Positions 43,557 to 54,459 of a DNA stretch of 64,000 bases are shown here, piece after piece (position 1 is the stretch's first letter; each line of letters opens with the position of its first letter). The stretch covers positions 31,892,001-31,956,000 of the forward strand of contig CM044309.1 in NCBI GenBank assembly GCA_024291935.2, read 5' to 3'. This DNA is from Okapia johnstoni. Its lineage: Eukaryota > Chordata > Mammalia > Artiodactyla > Giraffidae. Below the pieces are notes generated by a model that was not told where the DNA came from, did no database searches, and was given only the letters and a program-made list of their open reading frames with translations. Both the position numbers and the translations under genes were made by a program.

Positions 43557-44212
43557 TGACCTCATATGGGTTCCAGTTAATTCATCGAAAAGTAGCAAAG
43601 CAGTACTTGGGAGAACTATAAATAAAATTAATTAAGCTTCCTACCAAGGCAAAGATTGGCAAAGAAGCTTGTGCCAGCTCCCACCTCTAGGACAGTTTGT
43701 GCCTTGGAGGCTGGTTAGGTTCACTTGGTCTGTGTCCACATAATGCAAAAAGCATCTCTGCTATTTAGATTTCTAGTTGGTACATATTAGGTATATAAAT
43801 ATTAATAAAAATGCCTACCCTTAAATATTACATGTCACAGTTAATATTCTGTACTCTCTGTCTAGATACCTGCTTTTCAATATTTGCTGTTAGAACTTTA
43901 TTAATAAATTTGAAGCTTGTGTTTTCTCTGTGTGTGAATTTAATCTCAAACACTATGTTCAAACTAATGAGGGAAAAAATATATGAGCCATTCATTTATT
44001 GATAAAAGACAGAAATGTAGCAGACACCCTACAGCTTTAGCAAGAGAAGATATGACTGAGATAAATGTTGTCTTAGACGCAGTGTGCTTCATCTTCTGTT
44101 TAACATAGCAGAGGAATGTTTCACTGTCTCTTGTGGGTACCAAGGTTCCCTATTATTGAAGAGCTACTTCAGCAAGCTATCAAAATGCTGAAGAGCTTCC
44201 TACATTGGTAGA
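43557..44212. other. Unassigned AT-rich sequence
   Basis: No gene recognised. Confidence 0.3.
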
Positions 44213-44223
44213 AGACTCAGTGG

Positions 44224-44449
44224 CATGCATATGTGCTAAGTCACTTCAGTTGTGTCTGACTCTTTGCGACCCTATGAACCATAGCCCGCCAGGCTCCTCT
44301 GTCTATGGGATTCTCCAGGCAAGAATACTGGTGTGCGTTGCCATACCCTCCTCCAGGGGATCTTCCCAACTCATGGAACGAACACACATCTCTTAAGTCT
44401 CCTGCATTAGCAGGCAGATTCTTTACCACTAGCACCATCTGGGAAGCCC
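44224..44449 (-). mobile_element. Bov-tA SINE
   Basis: Antisense copy from 'catgcatatgtgctaagtca' to 'accatctgggaagccc'. The duplication agactcagtgg / agacgcagtga is at 44213-44223 and 44450-44460. Confidence 0.9.
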
Positions 44450-44469
44450 AGACGCAGTGATAGTGGGCT

Positions 44470-44655
44470 ATCAACTTGGCTGCCCATTGCAGGCCCCTTG
44501 GAAACTTTACAAACTACTGATGTTTGGGTCCTAGCACAAGAGATTCTGAGCTGATTGATTTGGGGTAAGACTTTGGTCATTGGGAATTTTAAACATTTCT
44601 TAGGTGATTTTAATGAGCAGACACAATTGATAACAGCTGTTCTAAAGTCACTTCT
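44470..44655 (+). repeat. MER5A-like hAT relic
   Basis: 'ggaaactttacaaactactg', 'acaagagattctgagctgat' and 'aacatttcttaggtgatttt' follow MER5A order. Confidence 0.6.
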
Positions 44656-44912
44656 GAGATTGGAAGTCACCTCTAATACAATTCTATAATTTAAAAATCT
44701 AATCCAGTTTCATGAGTTTTAAAATATGCTTCCTAAGAAAACCTTAGATCTGCAAAATAAGCTACACCAAGAAATTCTGTGATCAAATAAACTTGGGAAA
44801 TGTTATATATCTTATCCTGCTCTAGGAGAAATTCAGTTTACCTTGACACATTCAATACGATGGTAGAGACACTTGTCTCATCTAGGATTTCCCAGAATTT
44901 TAAACCAGGATT

Positions 44913-45038
44913 TATTTTTTATTTGTTTTCTTTGGCCCCATGCTGTGGCATGCAGGTTCTTACCCGACCATGGACCGAACTGGTGCCCCCTACAAAGGAA
45001 GCATGGAATCTTAACCACTGGACACCAGGGAAGTCCCA
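44913..45038 (-). mobile_element. CHR-2 SINE
   Basis: Antisense copy from 'tttggccccatgctgtggca' to 'accactggacaccagggaag'. Confidence 0.85.
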
Positions 45039-45098
45039 AAAGTCTCATTTAAAAAAAAAAATTATTTTGCTTTTAATCACCTCTTTTTATATTAATTA

Positions 45099-45302
45099 GG
45101 GCTTCCCTGGTAGCTCAGGTGGTAAGGAATCCGCCTGCAATGCAGGAGACCCCGGTTCAATTCCTGGGTTGGGAAGATCCCTCTGGAGAAGAGAATGGCT
45201 ACCCACTCCAGTATCCTGGTCTGGAGAATTCCATGGACTGTATAGTCCATGGGGTTGCAAAGAGTCGGATATGACTGAGTGACTTTCACTTTCACTTTGA
45301 CT
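45099..45302 (+). mobile_element. Bov-tA SINE with internal deletion
   Basis: Sense copy from 'agggcttccctggtagctca' to 'tgagtgactttcactttcac'. The 3' unit carries 'ccatggactgtatagtccat', lacking the usual 'cagaggagcctgg' segment, a known Bov-tA subtype form. Confidence 0.9.
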
Positions 45303-45317
45303 ATATATACATATATA

Positions 45318-45431
45318 TAATGTTTTAGGCCACACCACATGGCCTGCAGGATCTTAGTTCCCTGCCCAGGTACTGAACCTGTGCCCCCTGCAGTGGAAAC
45401 ACAGAGTCTTTACCACCGCCAGGGAAGTCCC
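45318..45431 (-). mobile_element. CHR-2 SINE
   Basis: Antisense copy from 'aatgttttaggccacaccac' to 'accgccagggaagtccc'. Confidence 0.85.
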
Positions 45432-46359
45432 AGGATTCTCATTTTTTATAACAGCTGTGTTCATCTCCTGAAACTAGCATTCTTTGGTCTGCACATTGGT
45501 CATGCTGCTTTGTGTTTTGTTGGTTTGTTTCTGAGTTCTGTGTTTAAATAAAAGAAACCCCTGGCCTAGGTGCTTACCTATACAGTACACCACAGAATTC
45601 ACCTCGCTCTTTTTGGTCACAAGATCTTATACTGGTAATTATTATGTCTGTGTGGCTGTTGAACACAGTGCTTGTTGGTAAGAGCCTCTCTAGAGATACC
45701 TTTTTTCTGGGGCTGTTGCTGTAAACCTGGTGTTTATTAGTGCAAAGGGCCTGGTGTTAAGGCGAGATCCATCTTTAGTGTCCTACGTGATAAGCAGGGG
45801 AGGATTGCTGATCTTGTTTGAAAGTTACCATATTACCAGTGACCTAAATCTCCTTTAAATGGACTCCCTCTGTAGTTTTACGTCATGGATTCTTTGTCTT
45901 AAAATGCTTCTCTCTGTCTTAAAATGCCTTAAAATCGTGAAGGCATTAGAGAAGGTGTTTCTTTGGCAGGGAGGAGAGCTGGAGGATTTGGGATATGGAA
46001 AAGGCAGGAAATGGAGTGAGCAAGGTTTTGTGGAGATGCAGCCAAGAAGGGGGAGTTTAACTCACAAATGAGAGTTAGATTAAGGGGCTGGCAAATTGGC
46101 CTTGAGGCTGGCGAAGGCAATAGACATGTCATTTATCATTTCTCCTTGGATAGAAATGGAAATGTGACTGGAATACACACCAGACAGTCAAGCTACCCGT
46201 GCAGTTTACTTCACATCTCAGGTGTTGTCTCATTTGGTTTCTTGTCAGAATGCCAGCATGGCCTCCTCCTGTGCTCATTTTCTTTCCTCGGCTTCTGTAA
46301 CTGTGTATTTTCATTGCTTTTGCCTCATGGCTTTAATTCCTCCTTCTGGTCTCCCCCAG
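45432..46359. other. Unassigned sequence
   Basis: A small 'gtcttaaaatgc' duplication lies around 45896-45930. Several short frames exist but none with a recognisable domain. Confidence 0.3.
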
Positions 46360-46435
46360 GTTGGTGATGACCCTCTAGCTTTTTGCTCAGATGGTGGCCT
46401 GTGCCCACCCACTTCCATTGTGATACTAGCTCCAG
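46360..46435 (+). CDS. Weak candidate short exon, gene unknown
   Basis: A 76-nt stretch lies between a good acceptor ('tctggtctcccccag' ending 46359) and a donor-like 'ctccag' then gtaatg. The frame reads VGDDPLAFCSDGGLCPPTSI onward with no stop, acceptor phase 0, donor phase 1. The length is short enough for chance. Confidence 0.15.
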
Positions 46436-46497
46436 GTAATGAAACGGTTTTCTCTTAACCATATTATCTTTATATTAAATATCTAAATCATATAGCT

Positions 46498-46622
46498 GTA
46501 TAGCTACTGTAATCCCCTTGAGAGGAGGAAGTATGTTGCCTATGTGTGTCTCCTCATATCATGGCAGACACTTAACAGGATGTCAACAAATGTTTGTTAA
46601 GCTAAGTTGGCTGATTAATCCC
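46498..46622 (+). repeat. L2 LINE 3' end
   Basis: 'aatccccttgagaggaggaa' and 'tcaacaaatgtttgttaagc' fit the sense L2 terminus. Confidence 0.55.
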
Positions 46623-47165
46623 ATAAACACTCAGGAGTTCCAGTAACACAACAGGTGAGCAGTGGGTGACTGAACCAGGCTATATTTGTATTTACAGCTG
46701 CTCTCCATCACTTGCATTGCTGTCTGAGTTCCGCCTCCTGTCAGATCAGTGGCAGCATTAGATTCTCTTAGGAGTGGGAACCCTACTACAAACTATGCAT
46801 GTAAGGAACCTAGGTTGGGAGCTCCTTATGAGAATCATTCTGAAAACATCCCCCCCCTCCCACCCCCCCACCCCTGGGGGAAATTGTCTTCCATGAAACC
46901 AGTTCCTGGCACCAAAAAAGGTTACTGTGAGTGCTTAGTTGCTCAGGCATGTGCAACTCTTAACAATCCCATGGACTGTAGCCTGCCAGGCTTCTCTGTC
47001 CATGGGATTCTCCAGGCAAGAATACTGGAGTGGGTTGCCAGTCTTTTCTCCAGGCGGTCTTCCCCACCCAGGGATCAAACTCCGGTCTACTGCCTTTCAG
47101 ATGGATTCTTTACTACCTGAGCCACCAGGGAAGCCTGAAAAGGTTAGGAACCACTGCAATCGGGA
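46623..47165 (-). repeat. MER1-type hAT-Charlie transposon, split by a Bov-tA
   Basis: 'cacaacaggtgagcagtggg', 'ccgcctcctgtcagatcagt', 'gcattagattctcttaggag' and 'aaattgtcttccatgaaacc' follow the MER1-type order. 'aaggttaggaaccactgc' resumes after the SINE. A C-rich block at 46851-46875 lies inside. Confidence 0.6.
46925..47137 (-). mobile_element. Bov-tA SINE
   Basis: Antisense copy from 'ctgtgagtgcttagttgctc' to 'gagccaccagggaagcct'. The duplication aaaaggtta is exact at 46916-46924 and 47138-47146. Confidence 0.9.
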
Positions 47166-47417
47166 AATGGAATCAAGGCCATCAAGAAACATCACCGAAA
47201 AGAATAGTGACTTACGTTTTTTTTAATGTATACATACCTTTTATCACTTAGAAATGTCACTAATGGGACTTATTAGTATTTATCATAGAAGATTTTTAAA
47301 ATAAAGAAAGAACATAAAAACAGTGCACAAACCGACCCTCTGGAAGTAATAGTTGTAAATAATTTTCAGTGGTTCCTTTCAGATCTGTTTCTGTGCATAG
47401 GTAGGGGTCTATCCATG

Positions 47418-49317
47418 TTCAGTTCAGTTCAGTCGCTCAGTCATGTCCGACTCTGCGACCCCATGAATTGCAGCACGCCAGGCCTCTCTGTCCATCACCA
47501 ACTCCTGGAGTCTACCCAAACCCATGTCCATCGAGTCAGTGATGCCATCCAACCATCTCATCCTCTGTCGTCCCCTTCTCCTCCCACCCCCAATCCTTCC
47601 CAGCATTAGGGTCTTTTCCAATGAGTCAACTCTTTGCATGAGGTGGCCAAAGTATTGGAGTTTCAGCTTCAACATCAGTCCTTCCAATGAACACCCAGGA
47701 CTGTTCTCCTTTAAGATGGACTGGTTGGATCTCTTTGCAGTCCAAGGGACTCTCAAGAGTCTTCTCCAACACCACAGTTCAAAAGCATCAATTCTACGGC
47801 ACTCAGATTTCTTCACTGTCCAACTCTCACATCCATACATGACCACTGGAAAAACCATAGCCTTGACTACACGGACTTTTGTTGGCAAAGTAATGTCTCT
47901 GCTTTTCAATATGCTATCTAGGTTGGCCATAACCTTCCTTCCAAGGAGTAAGCCTCTTTTAATTTCATGGCTGCAATCACCATCAGCAGTGATTCTGGAG
48001 CCCAAAAAAATAAAGTCTGACACTGTTTCCACTGTTTCCACATCTATTTGCCATGAAGTGATGGGACCAGATGCCATGATCTTAGTTTTCTGAACATTGA
48101 GCTTTAAGCCAACTTTTTCACTCTCCTCTTTCACTTTCATCAAGAGGCTCTTTAGTTCTTCTTCACTTTCTGCCATAAGGGTGGTGTCATCCACATATCT
48201 GAGGTTATTGATATTTCTCCCAGCAATCTTGATTCCAGCTCGTGTTTCTTCCCACCCAGCGTTTCTCATGATGTACTCTGTATAGAAGTTAAATAAGCAG
48301 GGTGACAATATACAGCATTGACGTACTCCTTTTCCTATTTGGAACCAGTCTGCTGTTCCATGTCCACTTCTAACTGTTGCTTCCTGACCTGCATACAGGT
48401 TTCTCAAGAGACAGGTCAGATGGTCTGGTATTCCCATCTCTTTCAGAATTGTCCACAGTTTATTGTGATCCACACAGTCAAAGGCTTTGGCATAGTCAAT
48501 AAAGCAGAAAGAGATGTTTTTCTGGAGCTCTCTTGCTTTTTTCATGATCCAGCGGATATTGGCAATTTGATCTCTGGTTCCTCTGCCTTTTCTAAAACCA
48601 GCTTGAACATCTGCAAGTTCATGGTTCACATATTGCTGAAGCCTGGCTTGGAGAATTTTGAGCATTACTTTACTAGCGTGTGAGATGAGTGCAATTGTGT
48701 GGTAGTTTGAGCATTCTTTGGCATTGCCTTTCTTTGGGATTGGAACGAAAACTGACCTTTTCCAGTCCTGTGGCCACTGCTGAGTTTTCCAGATTTGCTG
48801 GCATATTGAGTGCAGCACTTTCACAGCATCACCTTTGAGGATTTGAAATAGCTCAACTGGAATTCCATCACCTCCACTAGCTTTGTGCATAGTGATGCTT
48901 TCTAAGGCCCACTTGACTTCACATTCCAGCATGTCTGGCTCTAGGTGAGTGATCACACCATCGTGATTATCTGGGTCATGAAGATCTTTTTTGTACAGTT
49001 CTTCTGTGTATTCTTGCCACCTCTTCTTAATATCTTCTGCTTCTGTTAGGTCCATACCATTTCTGTCCTATATCGAGCCTGTCTTTGCATGAAATATTCC
49101 TTTGATATCTCTAATTTTCTTGAAGAGATCTCTAGTCTTTCCCAATCTGTTGTTTTCCTCTATTTCTTTGCATTGATTGCTGAGGAAGGCTTTCTTATCT
49201 CTCCTTGCTATTCTTTGGAAGTCTGCGTTCAGATGGGAATATCTTCCCTTTTCTCCTTTGCTTTTCGCTTCTCTTCTCTTCCCAGCTATCTGTAAGGCCT
49301 CCTCAGACAGCTATTTT
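47418..49317 (-). mobile_element. BovB (RTE) LINE, 1.9 kb, 5'-truncated
   Basis: An intact 3' terminus ('ttcagttcagttcagtcgct') runs back to about 49317 in the linker before the RT domain. The duplication tctatccatg is exact at 47408-47417 and 49318-49327. The endonuclease and 5' UTR are missing. Sequence decay is low relative to the other BovB copies in the window, which suggests a fairly recent insertion. Confidence 0.95.
47424..49055 (-). pseudogene. BovB reverse transcriptase, 543-codon open fragment
   Basis: In a complete BovB this is the ORF2 product, an endonuclease/reverse transcriptase that copies its RNA at a nicked target. Here the frame covers the RT domain and C-terminal region only. 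By residue: [11 protein letters not shown] 58-68, GFRKGRGT 153-160, the first catalytic Asp in [13 protein letters not shown] 185-197, [10 protein letters not shown] 243-252, the catalytic YVDD 287-290, and [14 protein letters not shown] 425-438. Usual BovB has YADD and, as I recall, GVRQGC; the Ala-to-Val change fits a CpG transition. A stop (TAG, 49070-49068) cuts the frame upstream of the first ATG. With no endonuclease domain it cannot be autonomous. Confidence 0.9.
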
Positions 49318-49424
49318 TCTATCCATGTATCTATCTGAATTATACTTACAAGAGAATTTGGATAATGTTGAAAAAAATTGTTTGTACCTGTTACATTCAG
49401 TGTTATATTCTTTCACTTGACAAG

Positions 49425-49500
49425 TGTTTAGAGGGCTTAATATCATGTACCAGGTACTATTTTAAGTTCTAAGAATACATTAGTGAATTCTATCTTGAAT
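49425..49500 (-). repeat. L2 LINE fragment
   Basis: 'ggcttaatatcatgtaccag' and 'gtactattttaagttctaag' resemble antisense L2. Confidence 0.45.
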
Positions 49501-49560
49501 GTTGTCCTGAAAACTTGATTTTTAATAAGTTACTAATATTTCATATTTTAGGTTAAGTAT

Positions 49561-49705
49561 GAAAGTGAAAGCATTAATCACTTAATCGTGTCTGACTCTT
49601 TGTGATCCCATGGACTGTAGCTGCCAGCTCCTCTGTCCATGGAATTCTCCAGGCAAGAATACTGGAGTGAGTTGTCATTTCTTTCTCCAGGGGATCTTCC
49701 CAACC
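49561..49705 (-). mobile_element. Bov-tA SINE, head-truncated
   Basis: From 'gaaagtgaaagcattaatca' to 'gggatcttcccaacc'. A 12-bp duplication taggttaagtat is exact at 49549-49560 and 49706-49717, so truncation occurred at insertion. Confidence 0.9.
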
Positions 49706-49874
49706 TAGGTTAAGTATAATAATATATATATAGTATAATAATAAGTTAACTGTAATCCATTTAAATTTCTGACTATTGTTATTATTTTACACTATTATTT
49801 TAATCTTGCAACAAGTACCCTTACTCATAAACCTCTGTGTTCTTCTCTGATCATTCACTTAAAAGGGTAGTTGT

Positions 49875-50097
49875 GGGTGCAGTGTGTGCATGCTCAGTTT
49901 TGTCCAACTCTTTGCTACCCCATAGCCTGTATCCTGCCTGGCTCCTCTGTCCATGGAATTTTCCAGGCAGGAATACTGGAGTGGGTAGTCATTTCCTACT
50001 CCAGGGGATCTTCTTGACCCAGTGATTGAATCCTCACCTTTGGCCTCTACTGCAATGGCTGGTGGATTCTTTACCACTGGTGCCACCTGGGAAGCTC
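49875..50097 (-). mobile_element. Bov-tA SINE
   Basis: From 'gggtgcagtgtgtgcatgct' to 'gtgccacctgggaagctc'. A 13-bp duplication aaagggtagttgt is exact at 49862-49874 and 50098-50110. Confidence 0.93.
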
Positions 50098-50171
50098 AAA
50101 GGGTAGTTGTCAAATTATAAGGCATAAATTTTTTTAAAAAGTTGTCTAGAGGGGCTTGCAATAATGGCATT

Positions 50172-50297
50172 CTGCAGGCAGGAGTACTGGAGTGGGTAGC
50201 TGTTCCCTTCTCCAGGAGATCTTCCCAACCCAGAGATTGAACCTAGGTCTCCCACATTGCAGGTGGATTCTTTACCACCTGAGCTATAAAGGAAGCT
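50172..50297 (-). mobile_element. Bov-tA half unit
   Basis: From 'ctgcaggcaggagtactgga' to 'gagctataaaggaagctct'. The 3' end is absent. Confidence 0.85.
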
Positions 50298-50506
50298 CTA
50301 ATAAACTCTCTCCACCCAAATAGTGTGTGAGAGTACCCATCCTGCCTCCCTCACTGGTACTAACTTATACTTCATTGCCTCGTAATAGGATGTTTTTATT
50401 CTAGTATGTCTAACACTCATATTCTTACACAAGTAAGTAATCTTTGTTTTCGTATTAATTTTTGTTGGTTTTCACTGAATGTGACCATTCAGAAAATATA
50501 GACTTT

Positions 50507-50716
50507 AAGTGAAAGTGAAGTCGCTCAGTCGTGTTCAACTCTTTTCGACCCCATGGGCTGTAGCCTACCAGACTCCTCCGTCCATGGGATTTTAAAGGCA
50601 AGAGTAGTGGAGTGGGTTGCCATTTCCTTCTCTGGGGGATCTTCCCGACCTAGGGATCGAACCCAGGTCTCCCGCGTTGCAGGTAGACGCTTTACCATCT
50701 GAGTCACAGGGAAGCC
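50507..50716 (-). mobile_element. Bov-tA SINE
   Basis: From 'gtgaaagtgaagtcgctcag' to 'gagtcacagggaagcc'. 'agactttaa' occurs at about 50498 and again near 50740, separated from the head by ~22 extra bases. Confidence 0.9.
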
Positions 50717-50802
50717 TGGTGTTCACAGGCTTTAAACACAGACTTTAAAGGAAATCCTGAACACCCTATTCTGAGGATTTTCTTTTAAGGATCTAAGTTG
50801 TT

Positions 50803-51241
50803 CAGTTATCCATCAGTATCCACAGGAAATTTGTTCCAGGACCCGCCATGGACACCAAAATTCCTGCAAGCTCAAGTCCCGAACTGCTGTTGTTTAGTTG
50901 CTAAGTCGTGTCCAATTCTTTGTGACTCTATGGACTGTAGTCCACTAGGCCCCCCATCCATGGGATTTCCAAGGAAGAATACTGGAGCCGGTTGCTATTT
51001 CCTTTTCCAGATCTTCTTGACCCAGGGATTGAACCTATGTCCCCTGCTTGGCAGGTGGAGTCTTTACCACTGAGCCACCTGGGAAGCCCTAAGTCCCATA
51101 GTCCTCCCTGGATCCGAGGTTCCACATTCGTGGGTTCAAAGGACCACAGTACTACTGTGTTGTACTATATGTATTTGTTGAAAAAATTTGTGTGTAAGTG
51201 GCCCCTCGCAGTTCAAACCCATTTTTTTCAAAGGTCAACTG
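50803..51241. mobile_element. Tigger-like DNA transposon relic, split by a Bov-tA
   Basis: It starts 'cagttatccatcagtatcca' and ends 'ttcaaaggtcaactg' followed by TA. Internal blocks are 'caggacccgccatggacacc', 'tccgaggttccacattcgtg' and 'gcccctcgcagttcaaaccc', typical of non-autonomous Tigger-type MER elements. Confidence 0.65.
50888..51090 (-). mobile_element. Bov-tA SINE
   Basis: From 'tgttgtttagttgctaagtc' to 'gccacctgggaagccct'. The duplication aagtccc is at 50874-50880 and 51091-51097, in a Tigger-like element. Confidence 0.88.
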
Positions 51242-51835
51242 TATTTTAGCCTCCTGGCAAAAATCCTCGGGTTTTCCAAATGGTCTTTTGCTGGTTGCCT
51301 TCTTCAGTTAAAATATTCAGTTCAGGTTCTCTCATTTAGTAGAGGTACATTAAGCAAAGCAGATGTTCGGTGAAAGTCAAGTGTCCTTCAAAGAGTAATA
51401 ACAGCATCCCAGGGGCTCCCTTTGTGTGTGAAGCCTTCTCTGAGTCTCAGCATAATAATTTGTTGGGCAAATCCCATTACATCAATCTGCATGAAAAAGG
51501 AAAAATCCAGCTTAACCTAAAAGAACATATCTGACAGTACTGTTCAATGTAGACTGCTATCTCTGTTTTCAGAATATTAACAGAAAAGGCCCAGGTGTTG
51601 TCAGACAAAAATTTTAATCCTAATCACTAATTAATAAAATACTCAAATTTCTGAAGGCACATCATAAACTTATTGAAAAGAAGACACATCCAAGGACAAG
51701 AATGCTACTCACTAAGGATTTCTAAGTGTTAACACAATGCAATCTAAATGGAATGCTATTTAGTTTAATTAAAGGAAAAAAAATAATTGTGTGTTTTTGA
51801 AAGAAATTTTGTATGTTTTTAAAATATTTATTTGT
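51242..51835. other. Unassigned AT-rich sequence
   Basis: No repeat or gene is recognised. Confidence 0.3.
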
Positions 51836-51997
51836 TTATTTTTGTTTATTTATTTGGCTGTACTCGGTCTTAGTTATGGCACATGGGGTCTTTTTAGTTG
51901 AAGCATGCAGGATCTAGTTCCCTGACCAGGGATGGAACCTGGGCTCCTCCGTTGGGAGCACAGAGTCTTAACTGCTGGACCATCAGGGAAGTCCCAG
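51836..51997 (-). mobile_element. CHR-2 SINE
   Basis: Antisense copy from 'tatttggctgtactcggtct' to 'accatcagggaagtccc', with a TTTATT-rich tail to its left. Confidence 0.87.
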
Positions 51998-52306
51998 CTG
52001 TTTTGTTTTCTTTTTTCACCAATGAGGGTCACCATATCAAGGATGCAGTGGGAAATTAAAGGGAGTTCAGCTGGTTTCAAAAGCAAAGCATCTTTGCTTT
52101 TGGTACAAATGTGAATGACTCCATGTTTTGACTGACTTTTAAATTTATATCTTCTTTTTACTTGTTCTTTTCTTTCCATAGTTTGCCTCTTTGCTTCCCA
52201 TGAAGACACATCCCTTAGAATGTATATATCTCAGTTTGTTTGTTTTCCCATTGCTTCTGTCATGCAGTCTCCTGAAGTCAAAGATCTGATCTGCGTAGAG
52301 TAAATC
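51998..52306. other. Unassigned sequence
   Basis: No gene recognised. Confidence 0.3.
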
Positions 52307-52307
52307 A

Positions 52308-52514
52308 AGGTTTCTCAACTTTGGCATCACTGGATGGATAGCTCTTTGTTGAGAAGGGCTGCCTTGTATGTTGTAGGACTTCTAGCAGCATCCATGGCCT
52401 CTGTTCAGTAGATGCCAGCAGCACCCTTCTCCCCTAGTTTTGATAACCAAAGATGTTTCCACACATTGCCAAGTGTCCTTTTGGAGGCAAAGTTGTCCCT
52501 GACTAAGAGCCATT
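52308..52514 (-). repeat. MER20 hAT-Charlie element
   Basis: Nearly complete antisense MER20: 'ggtttctcaactttggcatc', 'tgtaggacttctagcagcat', 'gtagatgccagcagcaccct', 'ccaagtgtccttttggaggc'. Confidence 0.75.
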
Positions 52515-52539
52515 AAAGTAAATGTAACCCAGTTTTCCT

Positions 52540-53076
52540 AAAGGATCCTCTGCTTCCTCTCTGGACTTCACCTTCCATTGTCTAACCAACAGCCATGGTG
52601 GTCTTTCCTACAAATAAGATCAGGTCACTTCCTTCCTTTTAACATTCCCATTGTTTCTCTTGGCACTGTGATGAAATCTGAATTCCTTGCAGCATCCACT
52701 AAGTCCCTCCATGGTCCTAACCCAGCCCCTTCCTGCCCTCATAGGCTCCCCATGACCTCTCTTTCCTCGTCTGCATTTATCCTGGTCAAAGTTACCACCT
52801 CAATGAGGCCTTCCCTGTCTACCAGAAATGTATCCCCTCTCTCCTTCTAGTCACTCTCTTATATCATCTGGTTTATTTTCTCTCCAAGCACTACTGAAAC
52901 CCAAGATTGCCTGGTGTCTGTATTCATTTACTAGTTTATTGTCTTTTCCCAAGTCCAATAGAATGTCAGTTCCAAGAGTGCAAAAGCAATTTCTGTTTTG
53001 TTCATTACTTCTTGCCCAATGCCTACCACAAACCTGGTACTTTATAGGCCCTGAAAAAATATGCTAAGAATGACTG
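52540..53076 (+). repeat. L2 LINE 3' region
   Basis: 'tgaaatctgaattccttgca', 'aatgaggccttccctgtcta', 'caatagaatgtcagttccaa' and 'tgcccaatgcctaccacaaa' trace the sense L2 3' region nearly to its end. The frames 52578-52850 and 52828-53067 are incidental. Confidence 0.75.
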
Positions 53077-53079
53077 AAT

Positions 53080-53290
53080 AAAGACTTCCCTAGTGATCCA
53101 GTGGCACAGACTCTGTGCTCCCCATGCAGGGGGTCTGGGTTTGATCTATGGTCTGGGAACTAAGTCCCACATGGCACAACAAAGAGTTTGTATGCTGCAA
53201 CTAATGATCCCGCATGTCACACCAAAGATGAAAGAGCTTGTGTGCCCCAGTTAAGATTTATAAATAAATAAAGAGAAATATTTTTAAGAA
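53080..53290 (+). mobile_element. CHR-2 SINE
   Basis: Sense copy from 'aagacttccctagtgatcca' with two 'gctgcaactaatgatcc'-like repeats and a 'taaataaataaag' tail. The duplication is weak. Confidence 0.85.
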
Positions 53291-53456
53291 AAAAGAATAA
53301 ATGATTAAGTAAATGGATACAGATAGGCAGAACTGGTGACCAGGTATATGTGTTTTCTTTTTCTATATTCAAATTTAACAAGTCAGTAATATTTCAAAAA
53401 GTCAAGTACAGAGAATAAAGTAGGCCTCCTCATGTATCTGCTATCCAGGTAATGAG

Positions 53457-53668
53457 GGCTTCCCAGGTGGCTCAGTGGTAAAGAATCTGCCTGTCAGTGA
53501 AGGAAACGCAGGAGATGTGGGTTTGATCCCTGGGTTGGGAAGATCCCCTGGAGGAGGGCATGGCAACCCACTCCTGTGTTCTGGCCTGGAAGAATCCCAT
53601 GGACAGAGGAGCCTGGCAGGCTACAGTCCGTGGGGTCGCAAAGAGTCAGACATGAGTGAGCATCTAAC
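53457..53668 (+). mobile_element. Bov-tA SINE
   Basis: Sense copy from 'gggcttcccaggtggctcag' to 'cagacatgagtgagcatcta'. Confidence 0.92.
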
Positions 53669-53684
53669 ACTTTTACTCCCACTG

Positions 53685-53830
53685 TCAGGAGGCTCACAGT
53701 CTGGTAGGTGGCAGGCATGGACAAGGAGACCATTATAGATAGTCTGATAAGTGCCTTCAATGTGAGATGAAGCATTAGGGACTAGGGACTAGAGAGACTT
53801 GGGATCAGATAAGAGCTGGAGTGTTACATG
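53685..53830 (-). repeat. L2 LINE fragment
   Basis: 'aggaggctcacagtctggta' and 'agtctgataagtgccttcaa' resemble antisense L2. Confidence 0.5.
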
Positions 53831-54180
53831 TTGGAAATCAGGGAACCCTGACTAGGGTTCTCTCAAAGAGCCCTCTGATATATTTTAGTAGAGAATCACA
53901 CCACGTGGTTGGTGAAAGGAGCATGCTTGCATATGCTGCCTTGCCAAGTGAGCAATAGCTTTTGGCAGTTGGCTGTGTTTCCTGGCCCTGAGAGCCTTCA
54001 GATTTGGAAGGTCTTCAGTTTCCTCATCTCTTTTGCTTTCCATTATTGCCTTGATGTATGTGCAACTCTTAAGAGTTCTCTACTTCCAAAAAAACCTTCT
54101 GAGCCAGTAGTGAAAAAAAAAAAAAGCTTGTTTTGGAGAACTTCCAAACATTTGTGGATTGCCATCGTTTGCTTTCTCTC
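53831..54180. other. Unassigned sequence
   Basis: Contains an A-run at about 54113-54125. Part of the frame 53909-54322 is unique sequence but it runs into the next SINE. Confidence 0.3.
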
Positions 54181-54459
54181 TGCTGCTGCTGATGCTAAGT
54201 CGCGTCAGTCGTGTCTGACTCTGTGCGACCCCATATATGGCAGCCCACCAGGCTCTGCTGTCCCTGGGATTCTCCAGGCAAGAACACTGGAGTGGGTTGC
54301 CATTTCCTTCTCCAATGCATGAAAGTGAAAAGTGAAAGTGAGGTCGCCCAGTCGTGTCTGACTCTTAGCAACCCCATGGACTGCAGCCTACTAGGCTCCT
54401 CCGTCCATGGGATTTTCCAGGCAAGAGTACTGGAGTGGAGTGCCATTGCCTTCTCTGCT
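54181..54459 (-). mobile_element. Bov-A2 SINE (dimer)
   Basis: Antisense: GCT repeats, 'gtcgcgtcagtcgtgtctga', the linker 'gcatgaaagtgaaaagtgaa' and 'gtggagtgccattgccttct'. Confidence 0.93.
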
